This document shows, in pieces, positions 29,605-38,535 of a stretch of 64,000 bases of DNA (positions are counted from its first letter, which is position 1; the number at the start of each line of letters is the position of its first letter). A model generated the notes under the pieces. It had not been told where the DNA came from, searched no databases, and saw only the letters and a program-made list of their open reading frames with translations. The position numbers and the translations under genes are program-made. Origin of the DNA: an uncultured Alphaproteobacteria bacterium. GTDB taxonomy: Bacteria > Pseudomonadota > Alphaproteobacteria > SP197. The stretch lies in NCBI GenBank assembly GCA_943787175.1, contig CALSLK010000001.1, positions 1-64,000 of the forward strand, read 5' to 3'.

Positions 29605-30486
29605 CTACAGACCCAGGGCCGAGAGGTTGAGGTGACCGTCAATCACCGGCGGACACCAGTAATAGCTGCCGGTCACCGGGCGGGAGAACCGGAAGAGCCC
29701 GTCGACAATGCCGTCATCCAGCCCGACCATGCGTCGCATCTGTGCCCCGAAGGCGTCATGGCTGTTGCCGAAGGCAACAAACATGAGCCCCTCGCCCGAA
29801 CTGTCTGCCCAGGGCATCGAACGGCGCAGGACAAAGGCTTCGGGATCGAAACTCTCCTGTGCCGTGCGTTTGACATGCGCTGTTTCGGGCGCGTCTTCGA
29901 GCTCTTCGTTGTCCTTGAGACGCCGGCCGATGATGTTGTCGCGATCCTGCTGCTCAAACGACCCGAACCGGCCAAGGTCGTGGACCCATTGCTGAACGGC
30001 AACAAAGCTTGAGCCATCGAGACCTTCACCCCTGCCGGTCGCGAACGCAGCGTTGATGGCATCATCGCCCTTGGGGTTTTCCGTGCCATCTTCATAGCCG
30101 GTGAGGTCTCGGCCGGTATCGTGGCGGAAGCCATCGACCATATGTTCAAGACCGAAGGCGTCGCCCAGTTCGGCTTCCAGCCCGCGCGCCATCAGGACCA
30201 GCTCACCGCGATTGTCACCGCGCAGCCAGACCCAGAGATCCGACTGGGTGGACGGGACTTCACAGCCCGGTCCCGTGAGATTGGGAAAGGCTGTCAGCCC
30301 TTCGACATTGCCACCAAGTCCCTGAACCAGGCCGGCACCCAGACCGACGACGAACTCGTCACCAAGCTCCATCGATGCCAGAAGTTGCAGAGCCTCGACA
30401 AGATCGGCACCCGGCCTGTGGCCGAACTCCAGATAGCGGCTTTGCGTGGGCACGGCGGGGAGAATACCAGGCTGATAGAGACTCAT
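29605..30486 (-). CDS. DyP-type heme peroxidase (YfeX-like)
   Basis: A 293-residue dye-decolorizing peroxidase. The distal GxxDG motif is GYEDGT (130-135, catalytic Asp133) and the heme-ligand His is about 204 (ETAHVKRT); C-terminal segments GNSHDAFGAQMRRMVG and PVTGSYYWCPP fit the family. It uses hydrogen peroxide to oxidise dyes, phenols, porphyrin or metal ions. No Tat or Sec signal is seen, so it is cytoplasmic unless encapsulated; no encapsulin gene is adjacent. It is the last gene of the redox cluster with cytochrome c and multicopper oxidase. Confidence 0.92.
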   Translation of the reverse strand: MSLYQPGILPAVPTQSRYLEFGHRPGADLVEALQLLASMELGDEFVVGLGAGLVQGLGGNVEGLTAFPNLTGPGCEVPSTQSDLWVWLRGDNRGELVLMARGLEAELGDAFGLEHMVDGFRHDTGRDLTGYEDGTENPKGDDAINAAFATGRGEGLDGSSFVAVQQWVHDLGRFGSFEQQDRDNIIGRRLKDNEELEDAPETAHVKRTAQESFDPEAFVLRRSMPWADSSGEGLMFVAFGNSHDAFGAQMRRMVGLDDGIVDGLFRFSRPVTGSYYWCPPVIDGHLNLSALGL

Positions 30487-30567
30487 GACACCTTCAGGTA
30501 GCGGTTGGTTAAGCCGGGAATGTGACGCTGCGCCGCTTCGGTGACAAGCCGTAACCGCATGCTGTGT

Positions 30568-31179
30568 TCAATTCCCGGCAGAAGGATGCAGCCCCGTCAG
30601 GGATGCATAGAAGGCTGCAAGGTCCGCAACTTCATCGTCCGACAACACGGAGATCACCGCATACATCGCCGCGTTCTGGCGCATGCCCAGTCGGTAATCC
30701 ATCACGGCCTTGATGAAATAGGCCTGATACTGGCCGTTGAGCGAGGGAGTTCCCGGCGCACCACTGTCCAAGGATGGCACATGACAGGACACGCAGTCAT
30801 GCATCTGGGCAAGAGTCTGGCCCCTGGCAACAGCATCGGGATCAAGCACGGGCGCATCCCAGCTTGGCAATTGCGCAGCCGTGATGGAGGAGAGATAGGC
30901 CGTCAGGCTGCCAATGCCGTCGGCAGTGATATCGTTGGCAGGGCTGTTCATGAGGTAATGGCTACGCGCGACATTGCGGTAGTCGTTGATCGCCTTTGCC
31001 AGGTATTCGGGTTCCTGTCCGGCGATCTTGGGCGGAGGAAAACGCGGCGCATAGAAACCGGCAGGGTCGGCCGCGTGACAGTTGAAGCAGGCATCTGCCT
31101 GGCCATGGGTGAACGGGTCATCTGCAAATGTCGGCGTGACGCTGCACGCGAGCAGCAACAGGGTCGATGCTGCGCGCAT
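30568..31179 (-). CDS. diheme c-type cytochrome (c4/c553-like)
   Basis: A 203-residue exported protein with two heme-c motifs: CFNCH at residues 31-35 and CVSCH in the second half, each in a class I cytochrome c domain. The N-terminus is MRAASTLLLLACSVTPTFA; it can be read as a Sec signal or, because of LLAC, as a lipobox. It carries electrons in the periplasm. The start at 31179 lies 11 bases after the porin stop; the longer frame to 31380 runs through the porin in another frame. Its neighbours suggest it takes electrons from the multicopper oxidase or peroxidase. Confidence 0.88.
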   Translation of the reverse strand: MRAASTLLLLACSVTPTFADDPFTHGQADACFNCHAADPAGFYAPRFPPPKIAGQEPEYLAKAINDYRNVARSHYLMNSPANDITADGIGSLTAYLSSITAAQLPSWDAPVLDPDAVARGQTLAQMHDCVSCHVPSLDSGAPGTPSLNGQYQAYFIKAVMDYRLGMRQNAAMYAVISVLSDDEVADLAAFYASLTGLHPSAGN

Positions 31180-31189
31180 TACCGCGCGC

Positions 31190-31782
31190 TCAATAGAAGA
31201 TGTTGCCGAAATCATAACGCACGCCAAACAGGATCTGGGAGTTGAGCGCAGCAGAACCGCCGATGGTATCTTCTGCGCGGGTAACCGCGGCCTCGCTATA
31301 GAGACGCAACTGGCTGCCGATTTTCTGGTCGATGTAGAAACCAGCGCCATAGAACGAGTCATAGACATCGTCATCGTCAATCGTTGAAAGGCTCAGGTGC
31401 AGAGCATTGTTCTGCGTGAGCTGGATAATCGAAAGAAGGTTGTAGGAGCGTGTGTCGCTGGGGCTGGCGTCATCGACGACGTGAGCACCCAGGGCAATGC
31501 TCCATTGTTCGGCGCCATATTCCACGGCTGCGGCATATCGATTGACGTTGACGCCACTGCGCAATTCTTCGCGCAGGTAGGCCCCGGCAAAACTGAAGCG
31601 GCCCATGTACTGACTGTATTTTCCCGAAAGGCCAATGCTGTTGGCGATGGGAGAACTGTGGTCGACAAAAGCCGGGCGATAGTCGACATCGACGACCAGA
31701 CGACCATAGGACGTGGAGTACTTCACGATATCGGATTCGATCTCGACACCGCCGGCATGCGGGGTCGAATAGCCCGCGGCAT
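31190..31782 (-). pseudogene. porin-like outer-membrane protein, 5' end removed by IS copy C
   Basis: About 197 C-terminal residues of a gram-negative porin: repeated amphipathic strands such as GLSGKYSQYMGRFSFAGAY and RLYSEAAVTRAEDT, ending in LFGVRYDFGNIFY with a terminal aromatic residue as required for barrel assembly. The frame begins inside the IS border (31783); there is no native start or signal peptide. It lies directly upstream of the diheme cytochrome in what was one operon. IS copy C probably silences it. Confidence 0.8.
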
Positions 31783-31856
31783 ATGTCCGTCGTCAGAACA
31801 TTTGGGACGCGTGAGCTCGTTTTCTAATTGAGTATCTGGCTCATCTTGATTTGATG

Positions 31857-32831
31857 TTAAGCCGCTTGTTGTTGATGGTTCAAGCGGCGGGTTTGGATGG
31901 TGAGTTTTTTGATCTTTTCCCTCTTTTCGATGATGGCTGTGTGGCGCCCGAAGTAAGCATCCGATGGTGTGACGTTGCCAATGCTCTCGTGGTAGCGATG
32001 GTTGTTGTAATAATCCACGAAGGTGCCGATCTGGTTTTCGAGATCGCCCTGCAGATAGTAGTTTTCCAGCAAGATCCGGTTCTTGAGCGTCTGATGCCAA
32101 CGCTCGATCTTACCCTGGGTCTGCGGGTGATAGGGTGCACCGCGAACGTGCTCCATACCCTGGCCTTCAAGCCATTCGGCCAGATCGCCGGATATATAGG
32201 ACGAACCATTATCGCTGAGCAGCCGGGGTTTATGGATGACCTCGGCCTGGTCGCAGCCTGATGCTTCCAACGCGAGTTCCAGTGTCTGGGTCACATCGCC
32301 CGCCTTCATGGTGGTGCACAGCTTCCAGGCGATGATGTAGCGCGAGTAGTCGTCGAGAATGGTCGACAGATAGAACCATCCCCATCCGATGACCTTGAAG
32401 TAGGTGAAGTCGGTCTGCCAGAGCTGGTTCGGAGCTGAGGTCTTGTCCTTGAACTCATTCGCTGCCTTGATGACGATGAAGGCCGGGCTGGTGATCAGGT
32501 CGTGGGCCTTGAGCAGCCGGTAGACAGACGCTTCTGAGACAAAATAGCGTCTCGTGTCAGTGAACCTCACGGCCAGTTCCCTGGACGATAGTTCCGGCTC
32601 ATCCAGGGCCATCTCCACGATCTGCTGGCGCACATCGTCGGGGATGCGGTTCCACACCCGACCGGGGCCACTGGTGCGGTCATCAAGGCCGCCTCCACCT
32701 CGATACCGGTCGTACCACCGGTAAAACGTCGTGCTCGGGATGCCCAGCTTATCCAACGTCCGCCGGACCGGTAGATGAGAGCCTTCGACCAGCCTGATGA
32801 TTTCCAGTTTCTCAGATGCGGGATATCTCAT
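31857..32831 (-). CDS. IS3-family transposase OrfB (copy C)
   Basis: Identical in protein sequence to OrfB of copies A and B with the DDE core intact. No frameshift or stop is seen. Confidence 0.95.
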   Translation of the reverse strand: MRYPASEKLEIIRLVEGSHLPVRRTLDKLGIPSTTFYRWYDRYRGGGGLDDRTSGPGRVWNRIPDDVRQQIVEMALDEPELSSRELAVRFTDTRRYFVSEASVYRLLKAHDLITSPAFIVIKAANEFKDKTSAPNQLWQTDFTYFKVIGWGWFYLSTILDDYSRYIIAWKLCTTMKAGDVTQTLELALEASGCDQAEVIHKPRLLSDNGSSYISGDLAEWLEGQGMEHVRGAPYHPQTQGKIERWHQTLKNRILLENYYLQGDLENQIGTFVDYYNNHRYHESIGNVTPSDAYFGRHTAIIEKREKIKKLTIQTRRLNHQQQAA

Positions 32832-33202
32832 TCCTCGTCTCCCCCATCCCCGATCATGCTTTTTTTGAGTAACCGGTTCTCCAGTATCTGTTCGGCCAGC
32901 GCCTCCTTGAGATCGCGGGCTTCGACACGCAGTGTCTTAACCTCGGGACTGCTGGCCTGACGCGCCGTGTCGCCGGCAAGGCGCTTCTTGCCAGCCTCCA
33001 GGAACTCCTTGGACCAACTGTAATAAAGACCCTCGGCGATGCCTTCATGGCGACATAAAGCCGCGATGCTCTCCTCGCCGCGCAGGCCCGATAACACAAT
33101 CCGGATCTTCTCCTCAGCCGAATAACGCTTGCGCGTCTTGCGCCGAATGTCGCGGATGGCCTGTTCTGCCGGGGCGCTCTTGCTCATGGTTTTCTGCCTC
33201 AT
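32828..33202 (-). CDS. IS3-family transposase OrfA (copy C)
   Basis: Identical to the other two OrfA proteins; the ATGA overlap with orfB and the A7G slippery site are conserved. Confidence 0.92.
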   Translation of the reverse strand: MRQKTMSKSAPAEQAIRDIRRKTRKRYSAEEKIRIVLSGLRGEESIAALCRHEGIAEGLYYSWSKEFLEAGKKRLAGDTARQASSPEVKTLRVEARDLKEALAEQILENRLLKKSMIGDGGDEE

Positions 33203-33243
33203 CTTCGTTCCCTACGGTCACTGCGATGAGCCAGAAAACTCCC

Positions 33244-33651
33244 TTATGAAAAACACCCAATCTGTCCCAAAGGCGCTGACGGCAGACAGCGCGGGTCGAT
33301 GTCACTGACCACGACATCACCGTCATGCAGGTTGTAGGAAGTCTGTGGCGTCGAAGGCAGTGTGTTGGGCATCTCGCGCCCAAAGCCGTCATACATGTTC
33401 GAATTGACAGTAAGGATCACATTGGTGCCGGGGGGGTCCAGAAAGGTGTTTGATGGCTCAAAAATCGCCGGTGCGGAATGCACATGGGTTGTTGAGCCAT
33501 CGAGCGAAGTCCACTGGATCGCGCGCCCCGGGTATGGTTGGGGATAGGGATGAAAGTACTCCAGCCCCTGGAAATTCGGGCGAATTTCGTCAAGCACCGG
33601 GGAACAGGCCGCCAGCATGACCAGCGCGGCAAGGGCCAGGCGCGCGATCAC
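33244..33651 (-). pseudogene. lipoprotein, C-terminus replaced by IS copy C sequence
   Basis: Begins at GTG 33651, overlapping the multicopper oxidase stop (GTGA). The N-terminus MIARLALAALVMLAACSP is a lipoprotein signal with lipobox LAAC and lipidated Cys16. About 120 native residues follow (FQGLEYFHPYPQP, PPGTNVILTVNSNMYDGFG, SYNLHDGDVVVSD), then the frame enters the IS at 33289 and ends with 15 IS-derived residues. The family is not recognised. As a membrane-anchored partner of the multicopper oxidase it may have held the enzyme near the outer membrane; this is an inference from coupling. Confidence 0.75.
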
Positions 33652-35267
33652 GCGACAATATCCCAGCGCAACATCATGGCGTGGTCCTCATGCACCACGT
33701 TGTGGCAATGGAGGATGTAACGGCCATGAAAGTCACGGAAACGGAAGAACAACTTGGCGGTCTGGTTGGGACCAAGCCAGAGCGTGTCCTTGCGTGAATT
33801 GAGCAGACTGCCCTGCTCGATAGGCCGGCCATCGATCTCGAGAAGCTGGAATTCCTCGAAATGGATATGGACGGGATGGGACCAGGTCGACCCGACATTC
33901 TTGATTGTCCAGATCTCGGCATCCCCCTCCTGGATGGTGCCGTCGACACGCATCATGTCGGCTTGCAGACCGTTGATGGTCCACATGCCCCCGGTATAGT
34001 CGAAATCCCAGGTCCGCTCCGCCCGCACTTGCGAAAGATCGATATCAGGTAGCTCGCGCAAGCGTTCTGGCACCCGACTGTTGTCGGGTCCGGTGGCATC
34101 AACAACGTTGAAACGCATGACCGGCACGCCGGGGTCGAGAAAACGGCCCGTGGGCCCGCCACCGTCGACCTGTTCGAGAATGTTGATGAGATCAACATGC
34201 TCGCCCGGCTGGTAGCGCGAGAAGTCGATGATGACGTCATAGCGGTTAGCCACGGCCACCGGCAGTTCGTTAACGATGACCGGTGCGGGCATGATGTTGC
34301 CGTCGTTCGACAGCACGGTGAAGGGCTGACCGGTCGAAAGCACAAAGGTGTAGAAACGCGACGGGCCGCCGTTGAGCAGGCGGAAGCGATACTTGCGCGG
34401 TTCGACCTCCAGATAGGGCTGGATGATCCGGTTGACGGTCATCTTGTCGCCCAGGAAACCCTTGAGGTTGAAGACGTCAAAGACAGCATTGCCCTTGTCG
34501 TCAAACAGCACGTCATGAAGGATCAGCGGAACGTCATATTTGCCGCTGGGCAGACGCCAGGCCTCAGGCGACGGATCGTTCTCGTTGTTGGTGTCATGTT
34601 CGTCGAAGAAAAGACTGAAACCGCTGAAACCTGCGTAGACATTGGCGGCGGTGAAGTCCATGCGATGGTCGTGATACCAAAGCAGAGTCAGCTTCTCGCG
34701 GTCATCATGGCCTGCCGGGAACATGCAGTAGTGGTGGTCGTACCACTCGCCCGCCTCGATAAAGTCCATCGGAAAACCATCACTCTCTGACGCCGAGTGG
34801 TTGTTGTGCAGATGCATGGTGGTCGAGGGCAGGCCAAAGCCGGTGTGATTGGTCGGCAGATCGTTGAAACGACGGATCAGGAACGGTTCGCCATAGCGGG
34901 AATGGAAGGTGGGGCCTGGAATGAAGCCGTCATAGCCCCAGCTTGGCGTCGGCGGAAGTTCGGGATGGTAGGAATGCAGAAACGCCTTTTCGTGGAGGGT
35001 ATAGACCTTCACGGGCGGGTATTCGTTGTACTTCTGGTGACGTGCGGGGTCAGGCGCAGGCATGAGTGACGCCAGATCGACAGGCTGAGCAATTTCGGGA
35101 ATTTGTAACGGCGCCAGAAACGGTGTTGTCGGCGGGCTGGGCCGCAGGTCCAGTTCGGACGGCAGGTTGAACGGCATCAACAACTGCGACGCTGCATTTT
35201 TCGGCGCAAGCGCCGCTGCACCAGCCGACATGGCTGCGCCGAATTGAAGGAAACCCCGCCTCCGCAT
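33648..35267 (-). CDS. multicopper oxidase (CotA/bilirubin-oxidase-like), Tat-exported
   Basis: A 539-residue protein with a twin-arginine signal (MRRRGFLQFGAAMSAG) and the four copper-binding stretches in order: MHLHNNH, LLWYHDH, HPVHIHF and the C-terminal HCHNVVHEDHAMM with the type 1 Met. It oxidises phenols or metal ions and reduces oxygen to water in the periplasm. ATG 35267 is preferred to TTG 35270. It heads a minus-strand cluster with a lipoprotein, porin, diheme cytochrome and DyP peroxidase. The substrate could be phenolic compounds, bilirubin-like tetrapyrroles, or Mn(II)/Cu(I). Confidence 0.93.
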   Translation of the reverse strand: MRRRGFLQFGAAMSAGAAALAPKNAASQLLMPFNLPSELDLRPSPPTTPFLAPLQIPEIAQPVDLASLMPAPDPARHQKYNEYPPVKVYTLHEKAFLHSYHPELPPTPSWGYDGFIPGPTFHSRYGEPFLIRRFNDLPTNHTGFGLPSTTMHLHNNHSASESDGFPMDFIEAGEWYDHHYCMFPAGHDDREKLTLLWYHDHRMDFTAANVYAGFSGFSLFFDEHDTNNENDPSPEAWRLPSGKYDVPLILHDVLFDDKGNAVFDVFNLKGFLGDKMTVNRIIQPYLEVEPRKYRFRLLNGGPSRFYTFVLSTGQPFTVLSNDGNIMPAPVIVNELPVAVANRYDVIIDFSRYQPGEHVDLINILEQVDGGGPTGRFLDPGVPVMRFNVVDATGPDNSRVPERLRELPDIDLSQVRAERTWDFDYTGGMWTINGLQADMMRVDGTIQEGDAEIWTIKNVGSTWSHPVHIHFEEFQLLEIDGRPIEQGSLLNSRKDTLWLGPNQTAKLFFRFRDFHGRYILHCHNVVHEDHAMMLRWDIVA

Positions 35268-35420
35268 CAATAGTCCCCGAACTCACTGATCCCAGAAACA
35301 TCATGCCACAATTCCAGAACCGTGACCTGATCAACTTTGCACCAAGGAGGGGATGGTTTGACGTAGACCTTGCGGTGGGCAGATCATGGTTGCAGCGCAC
35401 CGCCACCAGGGGAAATCACC

Positions 35421-36628
35421 ATGCAGACCTATCTTCGCGACCAGATTGATTGGGGAACAGCCGTTTTCGCCTGAGGAATACGCCACACGGCGGCATCGGG
35501 TTCGTCTGGCCCTGCATCGGGCGGGGCTGGATGCAATCTACATCACCAATCCAGCCGATCTGACCTGGCTCACCAACTACGACATGATCTGGTACCACCT
35601 GCAGAACCTCACAGGCCTGCTGTTGCGTGCCGACCGGGACGAGGATGTCTTTTTCGACGGTCCCAGCCACACCACCATCGTTTCGACCACGCCGGAAATC
35701 CGTGAGTGCGTCTTCACGCCCTATGACCGACCCCAGGCCGAAGTGATTGTCGAAGGCATTGCCGCACGCGGCCTGGCAAAGGCAAAGATCGGCGGTGCAG
35801 CCCTGGGGTTACGCGCCCCACGCCACCGTATCCGACGATCTGCGCGCGCGTCTGGAAGCCGGCGGTGCAACGGTGGAAGACCATTCCTTCCTGGTCGAGG
35901 AGTTGCGCTTTGTGAAGTCACCGGCCGAAGTCGCCGTGGTGCGCCGCACCGCAGAGATCGCTGATGACGCCATGGAAGCTGCGCGTGACGCCATCGCCGA
36001 GGGCGTGATGGAGACCGAATTGGAAGGCATCATCATGGCAAGCATGATGAAAGCCGGCGGCGGATATCCAGGCATCCGCAGCATGATCGGATCGGGCCCG
36101 CGCGCAGGCACCCATCACAGCCCGCCCCAGCACAGGAACATCAAACGTGGTGATCTGGTGTTTGTCGATTTCTGCGGCTGCCTCCACCGCTACCACGTCA
36201 ACGTAAACCGCACCTTCTCGCTTGGTGAGCCTGACCAACGCTGGACCACCCTGATGGACAACTCCGCAGGTTGCGTCGATGCCGTGCTGCAGGGCGTCAA
36301 GATCGGTGACAATCTTTCCAAGGTGCAGGACGTGGCCGATGCCTATACCGACAAGGTAGGCCTGCGCGACTATGTCTGGTTCGTGGGCGGTTACTCACTG
36401 GGCATCGCCGTGCCGCCCGATTGGTGCGGCAGCCACTGGGTCGCCCCGCGCGAAAACCTGGGTGACCGTGTCATCACGCCGGGACAGGTCTTCAACCTGG
36501 AAAACCAGTTCGACGTCTGGGAAGACTGGCCCGGCGGTTCCGGCGCAGCCTGGATCGACAGCTTCGTCGTGACGGAAGATGGCCTTGAAGTGCTGTCACG
36601 CCTGCCCCGCAACCTCGTGGTGGTGTAG
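35421..36628 (+). pseudogene. M24-family (creatinase/aminopeptidase-fold) hydrolase, two frameshifts
   Basis: Two frames add up to one protein of about 400 residues: MQTYLRDQIDWG from ATG 35421, EQPFSPEEYATRRHRVRLA after a shift near 35455, and GYAPHATVSDDLRARLE after a second near 35808. The creatinase N-domain and pita-bread C-domain are complete. Several metal ligands of aminopeptidases are changed: the second Asp is Asn (HVNVNRTF), the His is Tyr (GGYSLG) and the last Glu is Asp (WIDSFVV). It therefore resembles metal-free relatives such as creatinase. The substrate is unknown. It stands beside a GST gene. Confidence 0.82.
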
Positions 36629-36667
36629 AGAGAAGGCCGACGACGCGACGCACCTTTCACGGAGACC

Positions 36668-37333
36668 ATGACCATGACCGTCAAGATTTACTGGGGCAGC
36701 GGATCGCCCTTTGCCTGGAGCGTGATGCTGGCCATGGAGGTCAAGGGCGTCGCTTATGAAAGCCACCTGCTCTCGTTCTCCGATGGCGATCTGAAGACAC
36801 CGGAGTTTCGCGCCATCAATCCGCGCAGCAAGGTGCCGGCCATCCGTGACGGCGATTTCACGCTGTCGGAATCCAACGCCATCCTGGCCTGGCTGGAGAG
36901 GAAAAATCCTGCGCCTGTACTGTTTGGATTAACAGCCGAGGGAACCGGAGAAATCTGGCGGGCCGTGCTGGAACATGCCGCCTATTTCCAGCATCACACC
37001 CACAGCATTTCCGGTGCGGTGTTCTACAAGAAGATGGACGAGAAGCGCGAAGAGGTTCGTGAATCGGCCGAGGCAATTGGCGAAGAAATGGACCGTTACG
37101 AAGCTGCCCTTGCAGCCTCGGACTGGCTGGTTGGTTCTGCCATGAGTGCCGCAGACCTCGTGGCCTATCCCCACTTCGAACTCTTCTTCCGCCTGATGGC
37201 TCGCGATGACGTGAAACCCGAAAAGCTGGGTTTTGAGAGCGGCTGGGACGCCTATCCCGCCTTGTCCGCATGGCGCTCACGCATTCAGGCGATCCCCGGA
37301 TACGACAATACCTATCCGCCGCACTGGAAGTGA
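36668..37333 (+). CDS. glutathione S-transferase
   Basis: A 221-residue GST with an N-terminal thioredoxin-like domain (GSGSPFAWSVMLAME, NPRSKVPAIRDGD, LSESNAILAWLE) and an all-helical C-domain. The active-site Ser of SPFAWS fits a beta- or theta-like class. It conjugates glutathione to electrophiles or acts as an isomerase or dehalogenase. It begins 39 bases after the M24 hydrolase, so both are probably cotranscribed. ATG 36668 and ATG 36674 are both possible. Confidence 0.9.
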   Translation: MTMTVKIYWGSGSPFAWSVMLAMEVKGVAYESHLLSFSDGDLKTPEFRAINPRSKVPAIRDGDFTLSESNAILAWLERKNPAPVLFGLTAEGTGEIWRAVLEHAAYFQHHTHSISGAVFYKKMDEKREEVRESAEAIGEEMDRYEAALAASDWLVGSAMSAADLVAYPHFELFFRLMARDDVKPEKLGFESGWDAYPALSAWRSRIQAIPGYDNTYPPHWK

Positions 37334-37389
37334 TGGCGCGGTTACTTCCGTCATGGTCAAGCCAGGCCCAGTCGGAGTTTGTGTAGATA

Positions 37390-38535
37390 CTACTCCAACG
37401 TCCTGAACAGCCCCGCCATCAGCTTCGCTCGGGGCACCATGGATGAATAGAGCACGTGCTCCTCGTGGGTGTGAGCGCCGTCGCCCATGAGGCCCATGCC
37501 GTCGAGGGTGGGGATGCCCAGAGCGCCGGTGAAGTTGCCGTCGGAGCCACCGCCTGATGGGCCGTGGCCGGGGACAAAGCCGATCTCCCTGGCGATGGCT
37601 TCGGCCTGTTCGTAGAGCGCCATGGTGCCTTCGCTGGCTTCAAACAGCGGCCGCACGGCACCGGGTTCGACGGTGACGCTGCAATCGGCGTTGAAGGGTT
37701 CGAGTGCGGTCATGTTGGCGCGAATTTCGTCCATGGCATCCGCAAACGGTGCGACGGCCAGAACCTGGGCGCTGCATTCAATGGGTACGACGTTGACGAA
37801 GGTGCCGCCTTCGATGGTGCCGACGCTGTAGGTCACACCGGTCTCTTTGTTGGTCATGTCCTCGATGGCAATGATCTGGCGAGCCATTTCGGCAATCGCG
37901 CTGCGGCCCCGGGCAAGTTGGGAGCCTGCATGGGCCGGTTTGCCAGAGACATGCACGGTGAAACGCAGGAAGGCATAACGACCGGTCACCAGTCTGCCGG
38001 TCTCTCCCTTGGCGGGTTCGGGCACCAGGACAACCTTGTGCGCCTTGGCGACCTCTTCAATCCGCGCGCGGGTTGAGGGACTGCCGACCTCTTCATCGGA
38101 AATGAACATGAAGGTGATGGGGAGTTCCGGGGTTTCGCCAGCGCGCAGGAGCTGAGCCAAGGCATACCAGGCGGTGAACATGCCGCCTTTCATGTCGTAG
38201 ATGCCGGGGCCATAGACCTTGTCACCCTCGCGGCGGAACGGGAGTTTGTCGTCGAGCGTTCCGACCATGTGCACGGTGTCGAGATGGCCCAGGACCAGAA
38301 TGCCGGGGCCTTCGCGTTTACCGGGAATGCGGCCCATGACGATATCGGCAAAGCCATCCCTGCCCGGCTGGCGTTCGATGGTGGCACCAACGCGGGCCAG
38401 CGCCTGCTCGGCCTTGTCCATCATGGCGTTGACGCCTGCGACATGGACCGTGGGGCTTTCACATAGCACCCAGTCGCGGATGCCTTCGAAGATTTCTTCG
38501 GCATCAAATTGCGGTTCGTTACGCCCTGCGTTCAT
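37390..38535 (-). CDS. M20-family metallopeptidase (carboxypeptidase G2-like)
   Basis: A 381-residue zinc hydrolase with the M20 metal ligands His84 and Asp86 (GHLDTVH), Asp114 (GIYDMKGG), Glu148-Glu149 (ISDEEVG), Glu in PEPAKGE and the C-terminal His in DGAHTHEEH. The inserted dimerisation domain is present (GKPAHAGSQLARGRSAIAEM). It cleaves an N-acyl or peptide bond, for example an acyl-glutamate. The start overlaps the TauD stop (ATGA at 38532-38535). Last gene of a five-gene minus operon. Confidence 0.88.
   Translation of the reverse strand: MNAGRNEPQFDAEEIFEGIRDWVLCESPTVHVAGVNAMMDKAEQALARVGATIERQPGRDGFADIVMGRIPGKREGPGILVLGHLDTVHMVGTLDDKLPFRREGDKVYGPGIYDMKGGMFTAWYALAQLLRAGETPELPITFMFISDEEVGSPSTRARIEEVAKAHKVVLVPEPAKGETGRLVTGRYAFLRFTVHVSGKPAHAGSQLARGRSAIAEMARQIIAIEDMTNKETGVTYSVGTIEGGTFVNVVPIECSAQVLAVAPFADAMDEIRANMTALEPFNADCSVTVEPGAVRPLFEASEGTMALYEQAEAIAREIGFVPGHGPSGGGSDGNFTGALGIPTLDGMGLMGDGAHTHEEHVLYSSMVPRAKLMAGLFRTLE

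Larger units (their letters stand above)
31783..33289 (-). mobile_element. IS3-family insertion sequence, copy C
   Basis: Same element as copies A and B, in the same orientation as B; the 1505-bp core is 31784-33288. Its transposase proteins are identical to theirs, but four substitutions (33223, 33253, 33257, 33282) cluster in the last 70 bases of the left IS end. No target duplication is visible (GGCAT on the left, CGCGG on the right). Both flanking genes are truncated, a lipoprotein on one side and a porin on the other, so sequence was lost with or after the insertion. Confidence 0.93.

Noticed and set aside
35421..36628. M24 hydrolase as DddP (DMSP lyase)
   Set aside because: The N-terminal domain does not match DddP and several metal ligands needed by DddP are replaced.
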